Position numbers and translations under genes: made by a program. This document shows positions 41,916 to 50,862 of a stretch of 64,000 nucleotides of DNA, piece by piece. The stretch covers positions 186,001 through 250,000 of the forward strand of contig JBDWUA010000008.1 of assembly GCA_039984715.1 (NCBI GenBank). Reading direction: 5' to 3'. How positions within the stretch are numbered: position 1 is the first letter of the stretch; each line of letters opens with the position of its first letter. This stretch comes from JABSSA01 sp039984715. GTDB lineage: Bacteria > Pseudomonadota > Alphaproteobacteria > Rhodobacterales > Rhodobacteraceae. The notes under the pieces were generated by a model, which was given only the letters and a program-made list of their open reading frames with translations, ran no database searches and was not told where the DNA came from.

Positions 41916-43892
41916 ATGAAGAATGAATTGCGGTCCATCACCGAAACACCCGACATGGAAATCGTGCTTTCAGACGGAATTCGTTTGTCGTGCCGCGCTT
42001 GGATTCCGGATGACGCCAACGACGATCCAGTTCCCATGCTGCTGGAATACCTTCCCTATCGCAAAAGAGACGGCACATGCGCGCGCGATGCGCTAACGCA
42101 TCCGTGGTTTGCCAAACGTGGATACGCCTGCCTGCGCGTTGACATACGCGGAAACGGCGACAGCCAAGGCATCATGGAAGACGAATACAGCGAACAAGAG
42201 CTTGCCGACGCCGTCGAGATCATTGAATGGGCCGCCAAGCAACCTTGGTGCAATGGACGGGTTGGCATGATGGGCATCAGCTGGGGCGGATTTAACGCGC
42301 TTCAAGTTGCAGGCCTTGCCCCAGAGCCATTGAAAGCTGTTGTCACGCTGTGTTCAACCGATGATCGTTATGCTGATGACATCCACTACAAGGGTGGGTG
42401 CCTGCTGAACGAAAATCTCGGTTGGGGGGCGACAATGTGGTCTTATTCTTCCCGCGCACCCGATCCCGCACTGCGTCCAGATGATTGGCGCGACATGTGG
42501 TTGGAACGATTGGATGCGGAACCCTTTCTGCCATCCGTTTGGTTAAAACACCAAAGCCGCGATGCGTATTGGCAGCATGGATCAGTGTGCGAAGATTTCA
42601 GTGCCATTAAGGCTAAGGTTCTGGCCGTCGGCGGATGGGGAGACGCCTATAAAAACGCGGTCCCGCGGTTGGTGTCCAACATACCCGGCGCAAAGGGCAT
42701 CATTGGACCATGGGTCCACAAGTACCCCCATTTCGCTGTGCCCGAACCACGCATTGGTTTTTTACAAGAAGCATTGCGATGGTGGGACCGCTGGTTGAAG
42801 GACATAGAAACAGGCGTTGAAGCCGATCCTGACTATTCGGTTTATTTGATGGATGGGGTGCGCCCTGCCACATGGTACACCGAACGCCAAGGGCAATGGA
42901 TCAGTGCGAACCCTGATGCGCCCTCAACCAAAGAGTTTGGTTTGTCTCTTGGCACGCTTGGCACGTCAAAACCGTTTTCGCAGGTTATTGCCAGCCCACA
43001 AGACACGGGCGCAGACGCTGGCGAATATTGCGCGATCTGGCTGGGGCCTGAAATGCCCGGTGACCAGCGAAATGATGACGCCAAGTCAGTAGTTTTTGAC
43101 TCAGATATTCTGTCCGAGGATTTGGACATCGTGGGCACACCCAATGTGCAATTGACGCTTTCTTCGTCAGATCCACAGGCGCAAATTGCCGTGCGTTTAT
43201 GCCATGTCCATCCTGATGGAGCATCGACACGCATTACTTATGGCGTTTTGAACCTGTCTCATCGGTTTGGGCACGAAAATCCGGCGTCTATGCCGAAGGA
43301 TACACCGCAAGACGTCTCGATTTCTCTGGACAACATTGCCTATCGCGTTCCCGCCGGGCATCGCATTCGTCTATCGATCTCAAGCGCATATTGGCCGCTT
43401 GTTTGGCCAAGCCCAACCATGGGCACGCTGACCTTGACGCATGGCACCCTTGGCTTGCCGGTTCCCGCAGATGCAAACGAACAGGCCAGAACCTTCTTAT
43501 CGCCAGATGCAGAAGCCCCGTGGGAAACCCAAGAGCTGCGTCCAGAGAACCATATTCGCCAAACACAAATCGACCACGTGACTGGCCAGATCGCTTTGCA
43601 CATTGAAGACGACTTTGGGAAAATCCGCGACCTTGATCATGGCTTGATCACCGCGTCCATAGCGCGGGAATCTTGGTGCATTGATCCTTTTAACCCGCTT
43701 TCTGCGACGGGCGAATGCCATTGGACCGATGAATTGGAGCGCGACGGAATTGCCTTGCGCACAGAGGCACATTGCAGCATGACCAGTGATGCGACCTATT
43801 TTCGACTAAAAGCGACTGTGGTCGCTTACGAAAACGGTATTAAGGTCTTTTCTAAGGAAGTCTCCGACGAAATTCGTCGTGATCACCTATAA
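41916..43892 (+). CDS. CocE/NonD-family alpha/beta hydrolase (X-Pro dipeptidyl-peptidase-like)
   Basis: A 658-residue serine hydrolase. The first domain has the nucleophile motif GISWGGFNA (catalytic Ser), the oxyanion stretch EYLPYRKRDGTC, and the likely acid and base motifs GGWGDAYKNA and GPWVHKYPHF. A C-terminal jelly-roll domain (about 340-560; VPAGHRIRLSISSAYWPLVW) is typical of the CocE/PepX family. No signal peptide is seen, so it is cytoplasmic. The start is uncertain: ATG 41916 is preferred, TTG 41880 is possible. Lying directly before a peptide-type ABC transporter, it probably cleaves an imported amide or peptide. Confidence 0.9.
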   Translation: MKNELRSITETPDMEIVLSDGIRLSCRAWIPDDANDDPVPMLLEYLPYRKRDGTCARDALTHPWFAKRGYACLRVDIRGNGDSQGIMEDEYSEQELADAVEIIEWAAKQPWCNGRVGMMGISWGGFNALQVAGLAPEPLKAVVTLCSTDDRYADDIHYKGGCLLNENLGWGATMWSYSSRAPDPALRPDDWRDMWLERLDAEPFLPSVWLKHQSRDAYWQHGSVCEDFSAIKAKVLAVGGWGDAYKNAVPRLVSNIPGAKGIIGPWVHKYPHFAVPEPRIGFLQEALRWWDRWLKDIETGVEADPDYSVYLMDGVRPATWYTERQGQWISANPDAPSTKEFGLSLGTLGTSKPFSQVIASPQDTGADAGEYCAIWLGPEMPGDQRNDDAKSVVFDSDILSEDLDIVGTPNVQLTLSSSDPQAQIAVRLCHVHPDGASTRITYGVLNLSHRFGHENPASMPKDTPQDVSISLDNIAYRVPAGHRIRLSISSAYWPLVWPSPTMGTLTLTHGTLGLPVPADANEQARTFLSPDAEAPWETQELRPENHIRQTQIDHVTGQIALHIEDDFGKIRDLDHGLITASIARESWCIDPFNPLSATGECHWTDELERDGIALRTEAHCSMTSDATYFRLKATVVAYENGIKVFSKEVSDEIRRDHL

Positions 43893-43999
43893 AAAATGCG
43901 GCTTTTTTCTTGCGGGCCTGTCGCAAATCTTTACCCTAAGCCGCAATCTAAAAAACGTCTGCCCGCAAAAGAGGCGGTAAATCAACTGGGAGCTGTACG

Positions 44000-45595
44000 A
44001 TGTCAAACGAATTGAAATTCCTATCACAAAAAGTGGCAGAAGGCCTAATGTCTCGCCGCGAGTTCATGGGAAAAGCCGCCGCATTGGGTGTGACAGTTGC
44101 TGTCGCCAATACATTGCTTGCGGATGCTGCAAATGCGGCCAGCCCGGTCGCGGGTGGTACATTCAAAATGGGTATACAAGGCGGTGAATCCACAAACAGC
44201 CAAGACCCTGCCGTCTGGGCATCTGATGTGCCTCTTGCTGGTGGCTTCTGCTGGGGTGAGCCTTTGGTCGAGCTGACAAGCAGTAACGAGCTGAAAGGCC
44301 TTGTTGCTGAAAGCTGGGAAGGATCAGCAGATGCCAAAGTCTGGCGCTTTAAAATCCGCCAAGGTGTAAAGTTCTCAAACGGTCAAGATGTGACGTCCGA
44401 AGACGTCAAACAAACAATGGCGCGTCACTCGAACGAAGATTCTAAGTCCGGTGCCTTGGGCATCGTGCAAGGTATCGAGTCCATGCGCACAGATGGCGAT
44501 GTGTTTGAAATGACCATGGCTGTTGGCAATGCCGATCTGCCTTATCTGATGGCGGATTATCACCTGATCATCCAGCCAAATGGCGGGTTTGATGGACCAA
44601 CTGACGCAATCGGCACTGGCCCTTACACACTGGAAACAGACGAACCCGGCGTGCGCATGGTCTTTAAACGCCGTGACGATTACTGGGAAGGCGACCAAAC
44701 GGTTGTCGCACACTACGACACGGTCGAATTGATCGTACTAAACGATGCAACAGCACGGACCGCTGCGTTGCAGTCAGGTCAGGTCGACGCCATCAACCGC
44801 GTTGAACCAAAGATTGCAAAATTGCTGGACCGCGCACCAACAATCAACGTGGAACGCACAGCTGGTCGTGGCCATTATGTGTTTATCGCGCATATGGACA
44901 AAGCTCCCTTTGACAATCCTGAAATCCGGTTGGCGCTGAAATACGCCCTAAACCGCGAAGAGATGGTCGACAAGATCTTGCAGGGTTATGGATCTGTTGG
45001 AAACGACATGCCGATCAACGAAGCCTATCCGCTGTTTGACGAAAGCATCCCACAACGTGCGTTTGATCTTGAAAAGGCGGCTGAGCATTACAAAAAATCC
45101 GGCCACGATGGATCACCGATAATTCTGCGCACAGCCGATGGTGCCTTCCCCGGTGCGGTTGATGCGGCGGCTCTGTTCCAGCAATCTTGCCAAGCGGCTG
45201 GCATTCCGCTGGAAATCAAACGTGAACCAAACGACGGATACTGGTCAGAAGTCTGGAACGTGCAACCGTTCTGCTGTTCTTACTGGGGTGGCCGTCCGGT
45301 TCAGGACCAAATGTACACAACCGCATATCTGTCATCTGCGGAATGGAACGACACACGCTGGAAAAACGAAGACTTTGACGCGCTGCTTTTGAAAGCCCGC
45401 GCCGAAGTCGACGAAGGAAAGCGCAAGGAAATCTATTCCCAAATGGGTCGCATGTTGAACGAAGAAGGTGGCCTGATGGTGCCGATGTTCAACGACTTTG
45501 TGGATGCTGTTTCGGCGAAAGTCAAAGGTTGGGAAGCCAACCCAAGTGGCCCACAAATGTACTGGAAAACATCCAAGTACACGTGGAAAGCCTAA
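44000..45595 (+). CDS. Tat-exported peptide/nickel-type solute-binding protein
   Basis: A 531-residue periplasmic binding protein (SBP_bac_5 family) for an ABC importer. The N terminus has a twin-arginine signal (MSRREFMGKAAALG, hydrophobic to about residue 47, ending ADAANA). Family signatures are VWRFKIRQGVKFSNGQDVTSEDV (positions about 115-137; cluster 5 type) and DAIGTGPYTLE. It may bind peptides or another oligomeric solute. A strong 12-bp hairpin follows the gene before the permeases, consistent with making more binding protein than permease. Confidence 0.93.
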   Translation: MSNELKFLSQKVAEGLMSRREFMGKAAALGVTVAVANTLLADAANAASPVAGGTFKMGIQGGESTNSQDPAVWASDVPLAGGFCWGEPLVELTSSNELKGLVAESWEGSADAKVWRFKIRQGVKFSNGQDVTSEDVKQTMARHSNEDSKSGALGIVQGIESMRTDGDVFEMTMAVGNADLPYLMADYHLIIQPNGGFDGPTDAIGTGPYTLETDEPGVRMVFKRRDDYWEGDQTVVAHYDTVELIVLNDATARTAALQSGQVDAINRVEPKIAKLLDRAPTINVERTAGRGHYVFIAHMDKAPFDNPEIRLALKYALNREEMVDKILQGYGSVGNDMPINEAYPLFDESIPQRAFDLEKAAEHYKKSGHDGSPIILRTADGAFPGAVDAAALFQQSCQAAGIPLEIKREPNDGYWSEVWNVQPFCCSYWGGRPVQDQMYTTAYLSSAEWNDTRWKNEDFDALLLKARAEVDEGKRKEIYSQMGRMLNEEGGLMVPMFNDFVDAVSAKVKGWEANPSGPQMYWKTSKYTWKA

Positions 45596-45632
45596 CCAAC
45601 TAGCGCCACACACCATCGGTGATATGCGCTTT

Positions 45633-45660
45633 GATCTGTCCCAGAAAACTGGGGCAGATC
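45633..45660 (+). promoter_or_regulatory. Stable intercistronic hairpin behind the binding-protein gene
   Basis: A 12-bp stem with one T-G pair: GATCTGTCCCAG and CTGGGGCAGATC around an AAAA tetraloop. It lies 37 bases after the binding-protein stop and 52 bases before the first permease. There is no T tract directly after it, so an mRNA 3'-end stabiliser or partial terminator that raises binding-protein yield is more likely than full termination. Confidence 0.75.
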
Positions 45661-45712
45661 TGCTCCCAGCCCAAGGGATTGGTCGAGCGCAAATAAAAAG
45701 GGCTTGCCCTAA

Positions 45713-46753
45713 ATGACCGGTGCAACCGAAACAGCCAAACAACTGCGACAGGTGACCATGCACCCCATTTTGCTCCTCGTATCTCAAAGGCTCGGATTGG
45801 GCGTTATGCTCCTCCTTGCAGCCTCAGCCCTTATTTTTGGACTAACCGAAATTTTACCAGGGGATGCAGCGCAAGCCATCCTTGGTCAAGCAGCCACAAC
45901 CGAAAGCCTTGCCAATTTGCGCGAAGAAATGGGACTAAACCGCCCTGCGACTGCGCGTTACTTTGAATGGCTTGGCGGCGTGCTCACAGGCGATATGGGC
46001 AATGCTCTCACCAACAAACTCCCCATTGCGGACCAAGTGTCCAGCCGCATGGCAAACACACTCTTTCTTGCATTCTGGGCCGCATTGATATCTGTACCGC
46101 TCGCCATTCTGCTTGGCCTGATTGCCGTACGCTACCAAAACCGCTGGCCCGACAAAGTCATTTCGGGCGTAACGCTTGCCTCGATTTCTTTGCCCGAATT
46201 CATGATTGCCTACATCCTCATCTTCTTCTTCGCAGTTCAAAGTTTAGGATGGGGCATTTGGGGCTGGATTGGCCTTGATCCCGTTGCTTTCCCCTCATTC
46301 GCGTCGATCTCTTCCACGATGAGCTTGGGTGAAAAGCTCTATTCAATCACTCTGCCCGCTGCAGTTCTAACCATGGTCGTCTTGGCGCACATGATGCGCA
46401 TGACCCGCGCAGCAATTTTGAACGTGATGCAATCGGCCTATGTCGAAACGGCTGAATTAAAGGGTCTCACGACATTTAACGTGATTTACCGCCATGCCTT
46501 TCCCAATGCCATCGCTCCAATCATCACGGTTGTGATGATTAATCTGGCCTATCTCGTCGTCGGTGTCGTCGTGGTCGAAGTCGTCTTCGCCTATCCCGGC
46601 ATGGGGCAATATCTAGTGGATGCCGTGGTCAAACGCGACGTTCCAGTGGTGTTGACCTGCGGCGTCATCTTTGCAGCGGTCTACATCATCCTGAACATCG
46701 TGGCCGATGTCGTCTCCATTCTGGCCAACCCAAGATTGAGGCACCCAAAATGA
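45713..46753 (+). CDS. Peptide-type ABC transporter permease (DppB-like)
   Basis: A 346-residue inner-membrane subunit with six helices. The N-terminal helix GVMLLLAASALIFGLTEILPGDAA is typical of DppB/OppB. The ATPase-contact EAA loop is YVETAELKGLTTFNVIYRHAF, near residue 240. A start 45 bases later (ATG 45758) is possible. The stop TGA is overlapped by the ATG of a 31-residue mini-ORF (ATGA) that spans the gap to the second permease. Confidence 0.94.
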   Translation: MTGATETAKQLRQVTMHPILLLVSQRLGLGVMLLLAASALIFGLTEILPGDAAQAILGQAATTESLANLREEMGLNRPATARYFEWLGGVLTGDMGNALTNKLPIADQVSSRMANTLFLAFWAALISVPLAILLGLIAVRYQNRWPDKVISGVTLASISLPEFMIAYILIFFFAVQSLGWGIWGWIGLDPVAFPSFASISSTMSLGEKLYSITLPAAVLTMVVLAHMMRMTRAAILNVMQSAYVETAELKGLTTFNVIYRHAFPNAIAPIITVVMINLAYLVVGVVVVEVVFAYPGMGQYLVDAVVKRDVPVVLTCGVIFAAVYIILNIVADVVSILANPRLRHPK

Positions 46754-46845
46754 AACACGCACCATTCGATAGCTGTGTTCAGGGTGACCTGATCTCAAAT
46801 GTTAGAACACTCACACGATCCGCTTTTGGGGGAACACCATGCTAA
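46750..46845 (+). CDS. 31-residue bridging mini-ORF between permease genes
   Basis: Starts in the ATGA that contains the first permease's stop and ends TAA inside the first codons of the second permease (whose ATG is at 46839). It therefore bridges the 85-base gap exactly. The peptide (MKHAPFDSCVQGDLISN at its start) has no recognised family. It may serve translational coupling, or be chance; a second mini-ORF of the same design is at 47654-47755. Confidence 0.35.
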   Translation: MKHAPFDSCVQGDLISNVRTLTRSAFGGTPC

Positions 46846-47657
46846 AGAACATTCCCCTCTCCGCAGCATTGGGCCTTGGCATCACCGGCCTTTATTTTCT
46901 TGCCGCACTCCTCGCGCCACTCATTGCGCCCTATGGTATGGCCGAAACAGTAGGGGATGTGTGGGAAACCTCGTCATCCGCACACTGGCTTGGCACAGAC
47001 CAAATCGGTCGTGATCTTCTGACCCGCATGATCTACGGCGGTCGCACAACCATTTGGATCGCCACACTGGCCACCATCCTCAGCTTTGTCACCGGATCGG
47101 TGCTTGGCTTTCTGGCCGCCGTCATGGGGGGATGGTTCGACCAAATCTTGTCGCGCTTCGTCGATTTGATGATGTCGATCCCATCGTTGATCCTCGCACT
47201 TGTGATCCTCAGCTCAATCGAGGCCACTGTGTTCACGCTGATCGTGTTGATGGGACTTCTGGACTCTACACGCGTTTACCGCCTGTCCCGAGCGGTCGCC
47301 GTCGATATTTCGGTTATGGACTATGTCGAAGCCGCACGATTGCGTGGTGAAAAAATCGCCTGGATCATATTCAGGGAAATCCTGCCAAACGCGCTGTCGC
47401 CCCTTGTCGCCGAGATGGGTTTGCGATTCATCTTTATGGTTCTCTTCATTTCCACGCTCAGCTTCCTTGGGATCGGCGTCCAACCTCCCCTCGCGGATTG
47501 GGGTGGCATCGTGAAAGAAAACAAAGAAGGCATCAACTTTGGCATCGGTGCAGCGCTCTATCCAGCCATCGCAATCGCCACATTGGCTATATCGGTCAAC
47601 TTGGTCGCTGACTGGGTCTTGACCCGGACCACCTCCCTGAAAGGAGGCCGCGGATGA
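46839..47657 (+). CDS. Peptide-type ABC transporter permease (DppC-like)
   Basis: A 272-residue inner-membrane subunit with six helices. The EAA loop is YVEAARLRGEKIAWIIFREIL, near residue 165. LGTDQIGRDLLTRMIYGGR near 50 and LSFLGIGVQPPLADWGG near 210 are DppC/OppC signatures. GGGGG lies before the ATG. The end carries AGGAGG overlapping its last codons, positioned as a ribosome site for the mini-ORF that begins in its stop codon. Confidence 0.94.
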   Translation: MLKNIPLSAALGLGITGLYFLAALLAPLIAPYGMAETVGDVWETSSSAHWLGTDQIGRDLLTRMIYGGRTTIWIATLATILSFVTGSVLGFLAAVMGGWFDQILSRFVDLMMSIPSLILALVILSSIEATVFTLIVLMGLLDSTRVYRLSRAVAVDISVMDYVEAARLRGEKIAWIIFREILPNALSPLVAEMGLRFIFMVLFISTLSFLGIGVQPPLADWGGIVKENKEGINFGIGAALYPAIAIATLAISVNLVADWVLTRTTSLKGGRG

Positions 47658-47755
47658 CCCATTTACGCAACATCAGGGTCGGTGGGTGGGCGCCTTTGGC
47701 GCAGCCAAACAGAACACCCTCCGACGCCACACAGCACAAGGTACGCATGTCATGA
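47654..47755 (+). CDS. 33-residue bridging mini-ORF before the ATPase gene
   Basis: Its ATG overlaps the second permease's stop (ATGA at 47654), with a perfect AGGAGG six bases upstream. Its TGA overlaps the ATG of the ATPase gene (ATGA at 47752). The peptide (MTHLRNIRVGGWAPLAQPN at its start) is not recognised. The overlaps at both ends and the strong ribosome site suggest that it carries ribosomes across the gap to the ATPase gene. Confidence 0.45.
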   Translation: MTHLRNIRVGGWAPLAQPNRTPSDATQHKVRMS

Positions 47756-49389
47756 CCGAACCTCTTGTCAAAGCACGCGGACTAAAAATCGGCGCGACTG
47801 TCTATCCTCCCGATGAAAAACCCCATGATATTGAAATCGTCCACGGTGTAGATTTCGACATCATGCCAGGCAAAGTTCTGGGTCTGATCGGCGAATCCGG
47901 GGCCGGAAAATCCACGATCGGCCTTGCCACAATGGCCTACGGGCGCGGCGGCGTGAAAATCACTGGCGGCACCGTCGAAGTGAACGGACGAGATATCTTG
48001 TCGTCCGGACTGAAAGACGTACGTGCCTTGCGCGGCGCTGAAGTAACATATGTTTCGCAATCTGCAGCGGCATCTTTCAACCCAGCCAAAAAGATCATGG
48101 AACAAGTGATCGAAGCCTCTGTCGCAAAAGGCAAATTCTCACGCAAAGACGCAGAAGACAGAGCGCGCGTTTTGTTCGCCAAATTGGGACTGCCCGACCC
48201 CGACAACATCGGAAGCCGCTATCCTCACCAAGTCTCGGGTGGCCAACTTCAGCGCTGCATGACAGCACTGGCCCTTTGTCCTGAACCAGACCTTGTGGTG
48301 TTCGATGAACCAACCACGGCATTGGATGTGACAACGCAAATTGACGTTTTGGCCGCGATCAAAGAAGCCATCCGTGATACCGGCGTAGCAGCCGTTTACA
48401 TCACCCATGATCTTGCTGTGGTTGCGCAAGTTGCAGATCACATCATGGTTTTACGCCATGGCAACATGATCGAATATGGCGACACCGACCAAATCATCAA
48501 CGCCCCGCGCGACGAATATACACGCGCCCTCGTCACCGTTCGCCAGATCGATCACCCCGAAAAATCGCCGACCGATGACCCAATCCTCAAGGTCGAAAAC
48601 ATCACCGCCCGCTACAAAGGCACCAATTTCGACGTCCTTCACAACGTGTCCGTTGAATTGTCTGCGGGCCAAACACTGGCTGTCGTCGGTGAAAGTGGGT
48701 CTGGTAAATCAACATTGGCGCGTGTCATCACGGGGCTTTTGCCGCCACGCGATGGTGTCATCACCTTTGCTGGCCGCACATTAACCCCCGATCAACCAAG
48801 CAGATCAATCGAAGATCTCCGCGAACTGCAAATGATCTATCAAATGGCAGACGTGGCAATGAACCCTCGCCAGACTGTGGGTACGATTATTGGCCGTCCG
48901 CTTGAATTTTACTTTGGTCACAAAGGTGCGGACAAACGCAAACGTACAATTGACCTGCTGGACGAGATCGAATTGGGCGAGAGCTTTATTGACCGCTATC
49001 CTGCCGAACTTTCAGGTGGTCAAAAACAACGCGTCTGTATTGCACGTGCACTGGCGGCCAAACCAAAGCTCATCATTTGCGACGAAGTCACGTCAGCGCT
49101 TGATCCTTTGGTTGCGGACGGCATTCTCAAACTTTTGCTCAACCTGCAAAAGGCGGATGATGTTGCGTATCTTTTCATTACGCATGACCTTGCAACCGTC
49201 AGCGCCATCGCTGACAGCATCGCCGTGATGTACCAAGGCAAAGTGCAACGCTATGGCACAAAGACCGAAGTCCTAAGCCCGCCCTTTGATGACTATACCG
49301 ATCTGCTCTTAAGTTCTGTTCCGGAAATGCGTCTTGGCTGGCTCGAAGATGTGCTCGCCAATCGAAAAATGGAAAGTGCTGGAAACTAA
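47752..49389 (+). CDS. Double ABC ATPase of the peptide transporter (DppD-DppF fusion type)
   Basis: A 545-residue protein with two complete nucleotide-binding domains. First: Walker A GESGAGKST, signature VSGGQLQR, Walker B LVVFDEPTTALD, His in YITHDLA. Second: Walker A GESGSGKST, signature LSGGQKQR, Walker B LIICDEVTSALD, His in FITHDLA. The second Walker B has DEV rather than DEP, which is tolerated in the family. Both sites look active. It energises the permease pair encoded before it. The start is ATG 47752, overlapping the mini-ORF stop. A terminator-like hairpin follows. Confidence 0.95.
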   Translation: MTEPLVKARGLKIGATVYPPDEKPHDIEIVHGVDFDIMPGKVLGLIGESGAGKSTIGLATMAYGRGGVKITGGTVEVNGRDILSSGLKDVRALRGAEVTYVSQSAAASFNPAKKIMEQVIEASVAKGKFSRKDAEDRARVLFAKLGLPDPDNIGSRYPHQVSGGQLQRCMTALALCPEPDLVVFDEPTTALDVTTQIDVLAAIKEAIRDTGVAAVYITHDLAVVAQVADHIMVLRHGNMIEYGDTDQIINAPRDEYTRALVTVRQIDHPEKSPTDDPILKVENITARYKGTNFDVLHNVSVELSAGQTLAVVGESGSGKSTLARVITGLLPPRDGVITFAGRTLTPDQPSRSIEDLRELQMIYQMADVAMNPRQTVGTIIGRPLEFYFGHKGADKRKRTIDLLDEIELGESFIDRYPAELSGGQKQRVCIARALAAKPKLIICDEVTSALDPLVADGILKLLLNLQKADDVAYLFITHDLATVSAIADSIAVMYQGKVQRYGTKTEVLSPPFDDYTDLLLSSVPEMRLGWLEDVLANRKMESAGN

Positions 49390-49392
49390 CAT

Positions 49393-49426
49393 TTCGCCCC
49401 GGTCCTAGAGCATGGCTTGGGGCGAA
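49393..49426 (+). terminator. Hairpin at the end of the peptide-uptake operon
   Basis: Arms TTCGCCCC and GGGGCGAA (8 bp) around an 18-base loop, followed by TTTAACGTTTAA. It begins four bases after the ATPase stop. The T tract is modest. It separates the operon from the MACPF gene. Confidence 0.6.
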
Positions 49427-49489
49427 TTTAACGTTTAACGCGATGTATGATATGAACCCTGAATATTTCAAAATTCAGGTGTTTGTATT

Positions 49490-50842
49490 ATGGCCAATTC
49501 CCCAGATGTAAAATTCGTTCCATCGGCAGATAGCCCAGACAATCAATCCGATATTCTTCCCGGTTCCGGCATCATCGGTCGCGGCATCGACGTGTTCGGC
49601 GAATATTGTTCAGGATCGTCGCTGAAAAAGAAGATCATCGATATCGGACCATTGGACTGCACGGAAAATCTCTTAAACAAACGCACATCTAAACTGGTCA
49701 ACGTCCTTCCAGACAAACGAGGGCATGGCGAAAGTATTTCAGGGCAATCGATAACCCAGTTTTACAAGGAAATGTCAGCACAGGTTAAACTTGAAGGGTC
49801 TTATGGGTTTTTCAAAGGCGAGTTGGCTGCGTCATTTGGGTCTTCGGAAAGACGAACAAAAGCAACAAACTTTGTGCAGCATAACCTTGTTGTCAGAAGT
49901 TATGGGATCGACCTTCCCAGCTATACGTCACTGCGTGGGCATTTGACCAAGGCCGCCCGAAAGGATTTCAACAAAATGCCAGCTGATGACCTGGTAAAGG
50001 AATACGGTGCTTTTTATCTGTCAAAGTTGTTCATGGGGGCCCGGTGCAGTTATGCCTGTGAAATTGAATCGGAAACTTACGCCAGTGACGTAGATATTGC
50101 AGTCGCCGCCAAAGCCAGTTTTGAAAATCTGACAGCTTCCGCAAGCATAGAAGCCAAAGGCGATGTGAAAACGGCAATGGAACGACTTCAGGAAAAGGCG
50201 AAAACCACAGTCCGTATCGTTGGCGGAGATCCAAACACCATCGACACGATCATGCATGGCGATCTAAAGACATGGTCCAATAGCGTCGATGACAATTTGC
50301 AGTTCTATGATTGTTCAGATGGCCTTGTTCGCATCAGCAATCTGGTCGGCGACGAGGTACGCAAGAAAGAAATTGACGACGCGATCGATGCTCATTTGGA
50401 AGAACACGGATTGCCCGACATGTCGCAATTGGTCCCGATTTATGCATTCCATGCCGTGAGTTCGCCATCTCGATGGTATTTTTCCCAAGACGCCAATGAT
50501 CACCCACGCGGGTTTGGGTATCACAGCACACCATTTTATGGGCTGAAGGACAAACCCAAGGACGGCGATGCAAATGTTATTCCCATTTATCGATTAAGCG
50601 CCAAAAATCCCGACCGGTATATGCTGTCTACATTCAATGATGACAGACATGGTTGGGCGAACGCTGAATTGGCGTTTTATGCGTACAGCGCGCCATCGCC
50701 ACAGATGCAACTACAGCAGATTCATTCGTTTACGTGTGTAAATACGCCAAAAAAATCTGGTTGGTACTATTCACAGAGCTCAACAATAGGTGGTTGGAAT
50801 CCTGACAACAGCAACACATTTTTTGTGCCTTTAAACCCTTAA
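49490..50842 (+). CDS. MACPF (membrane attack complex/perforin) domain protein with threefold C-terminal repeat
   Basis: A 450-residue protein. The MACPF domain covers about residues 25-300: GRGIDVFG at 30-37 is the typical N-terminal motif, and EYGAFYLSKLFMGARCSYA (161-179) carries the family signature with Tyr-Gly and the later Gly. Hydrophilic segments that would become the pore hairpins follow. Residues about 303-450 hold three copies of a 45-residue unit starting VPIYAF, IPIYRL and QIHSF, each with a WYFS/YMLS/WYYS strand. This is like DUF5648-type beta-trefoil repeats that may bind sugars. There is no signal peptide. Bacterial MACPF proteins are rare and include toxins and defence factors. 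It is a single gene, and its target is unknown. Confidence 0.85.
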   Translation: MANSPDVKFVPSADSPDNQSDILPGSGIIGRGIDVFGEYCSGSSLKKKIIDIGPLDCTENLLNKRTSKLVNVLPDKRGHGESISGQSITQFYKEMSAQVKLEGSYGFFKGELAASFGSSERRTKATNFVQHNLVVRSYGIDLPSYTSLRGHLTKAARKDFNKMPADDLVKEYGAFYLSKLFMGARCSYACEIESETYASDVDIAVAAKASFENLTASASIEAKGDVKTAMERLQEKAKTTVRIVGGDPNTIDTIMHGDLKTWSNSVDDNLQFYDCSDGLVRISNLVGDEVRKKEIDDAIDAHLEEHGLPDMSQLVPIYAFHAVSSPSRWYFSQDANDHPRGFGYHSTPFYGLKDKPKDGDANVIPIYRLSAKNPDRYMLSTFNDDRHGWANAELAFYAYSAPSPQMQLQQIHSFTCVNTPKKSGWYYSQSSTIGGWNPDNSNTFFVPLNP

Positions 50843-50862
50843 GGTCAGTTCATTCCATCACA

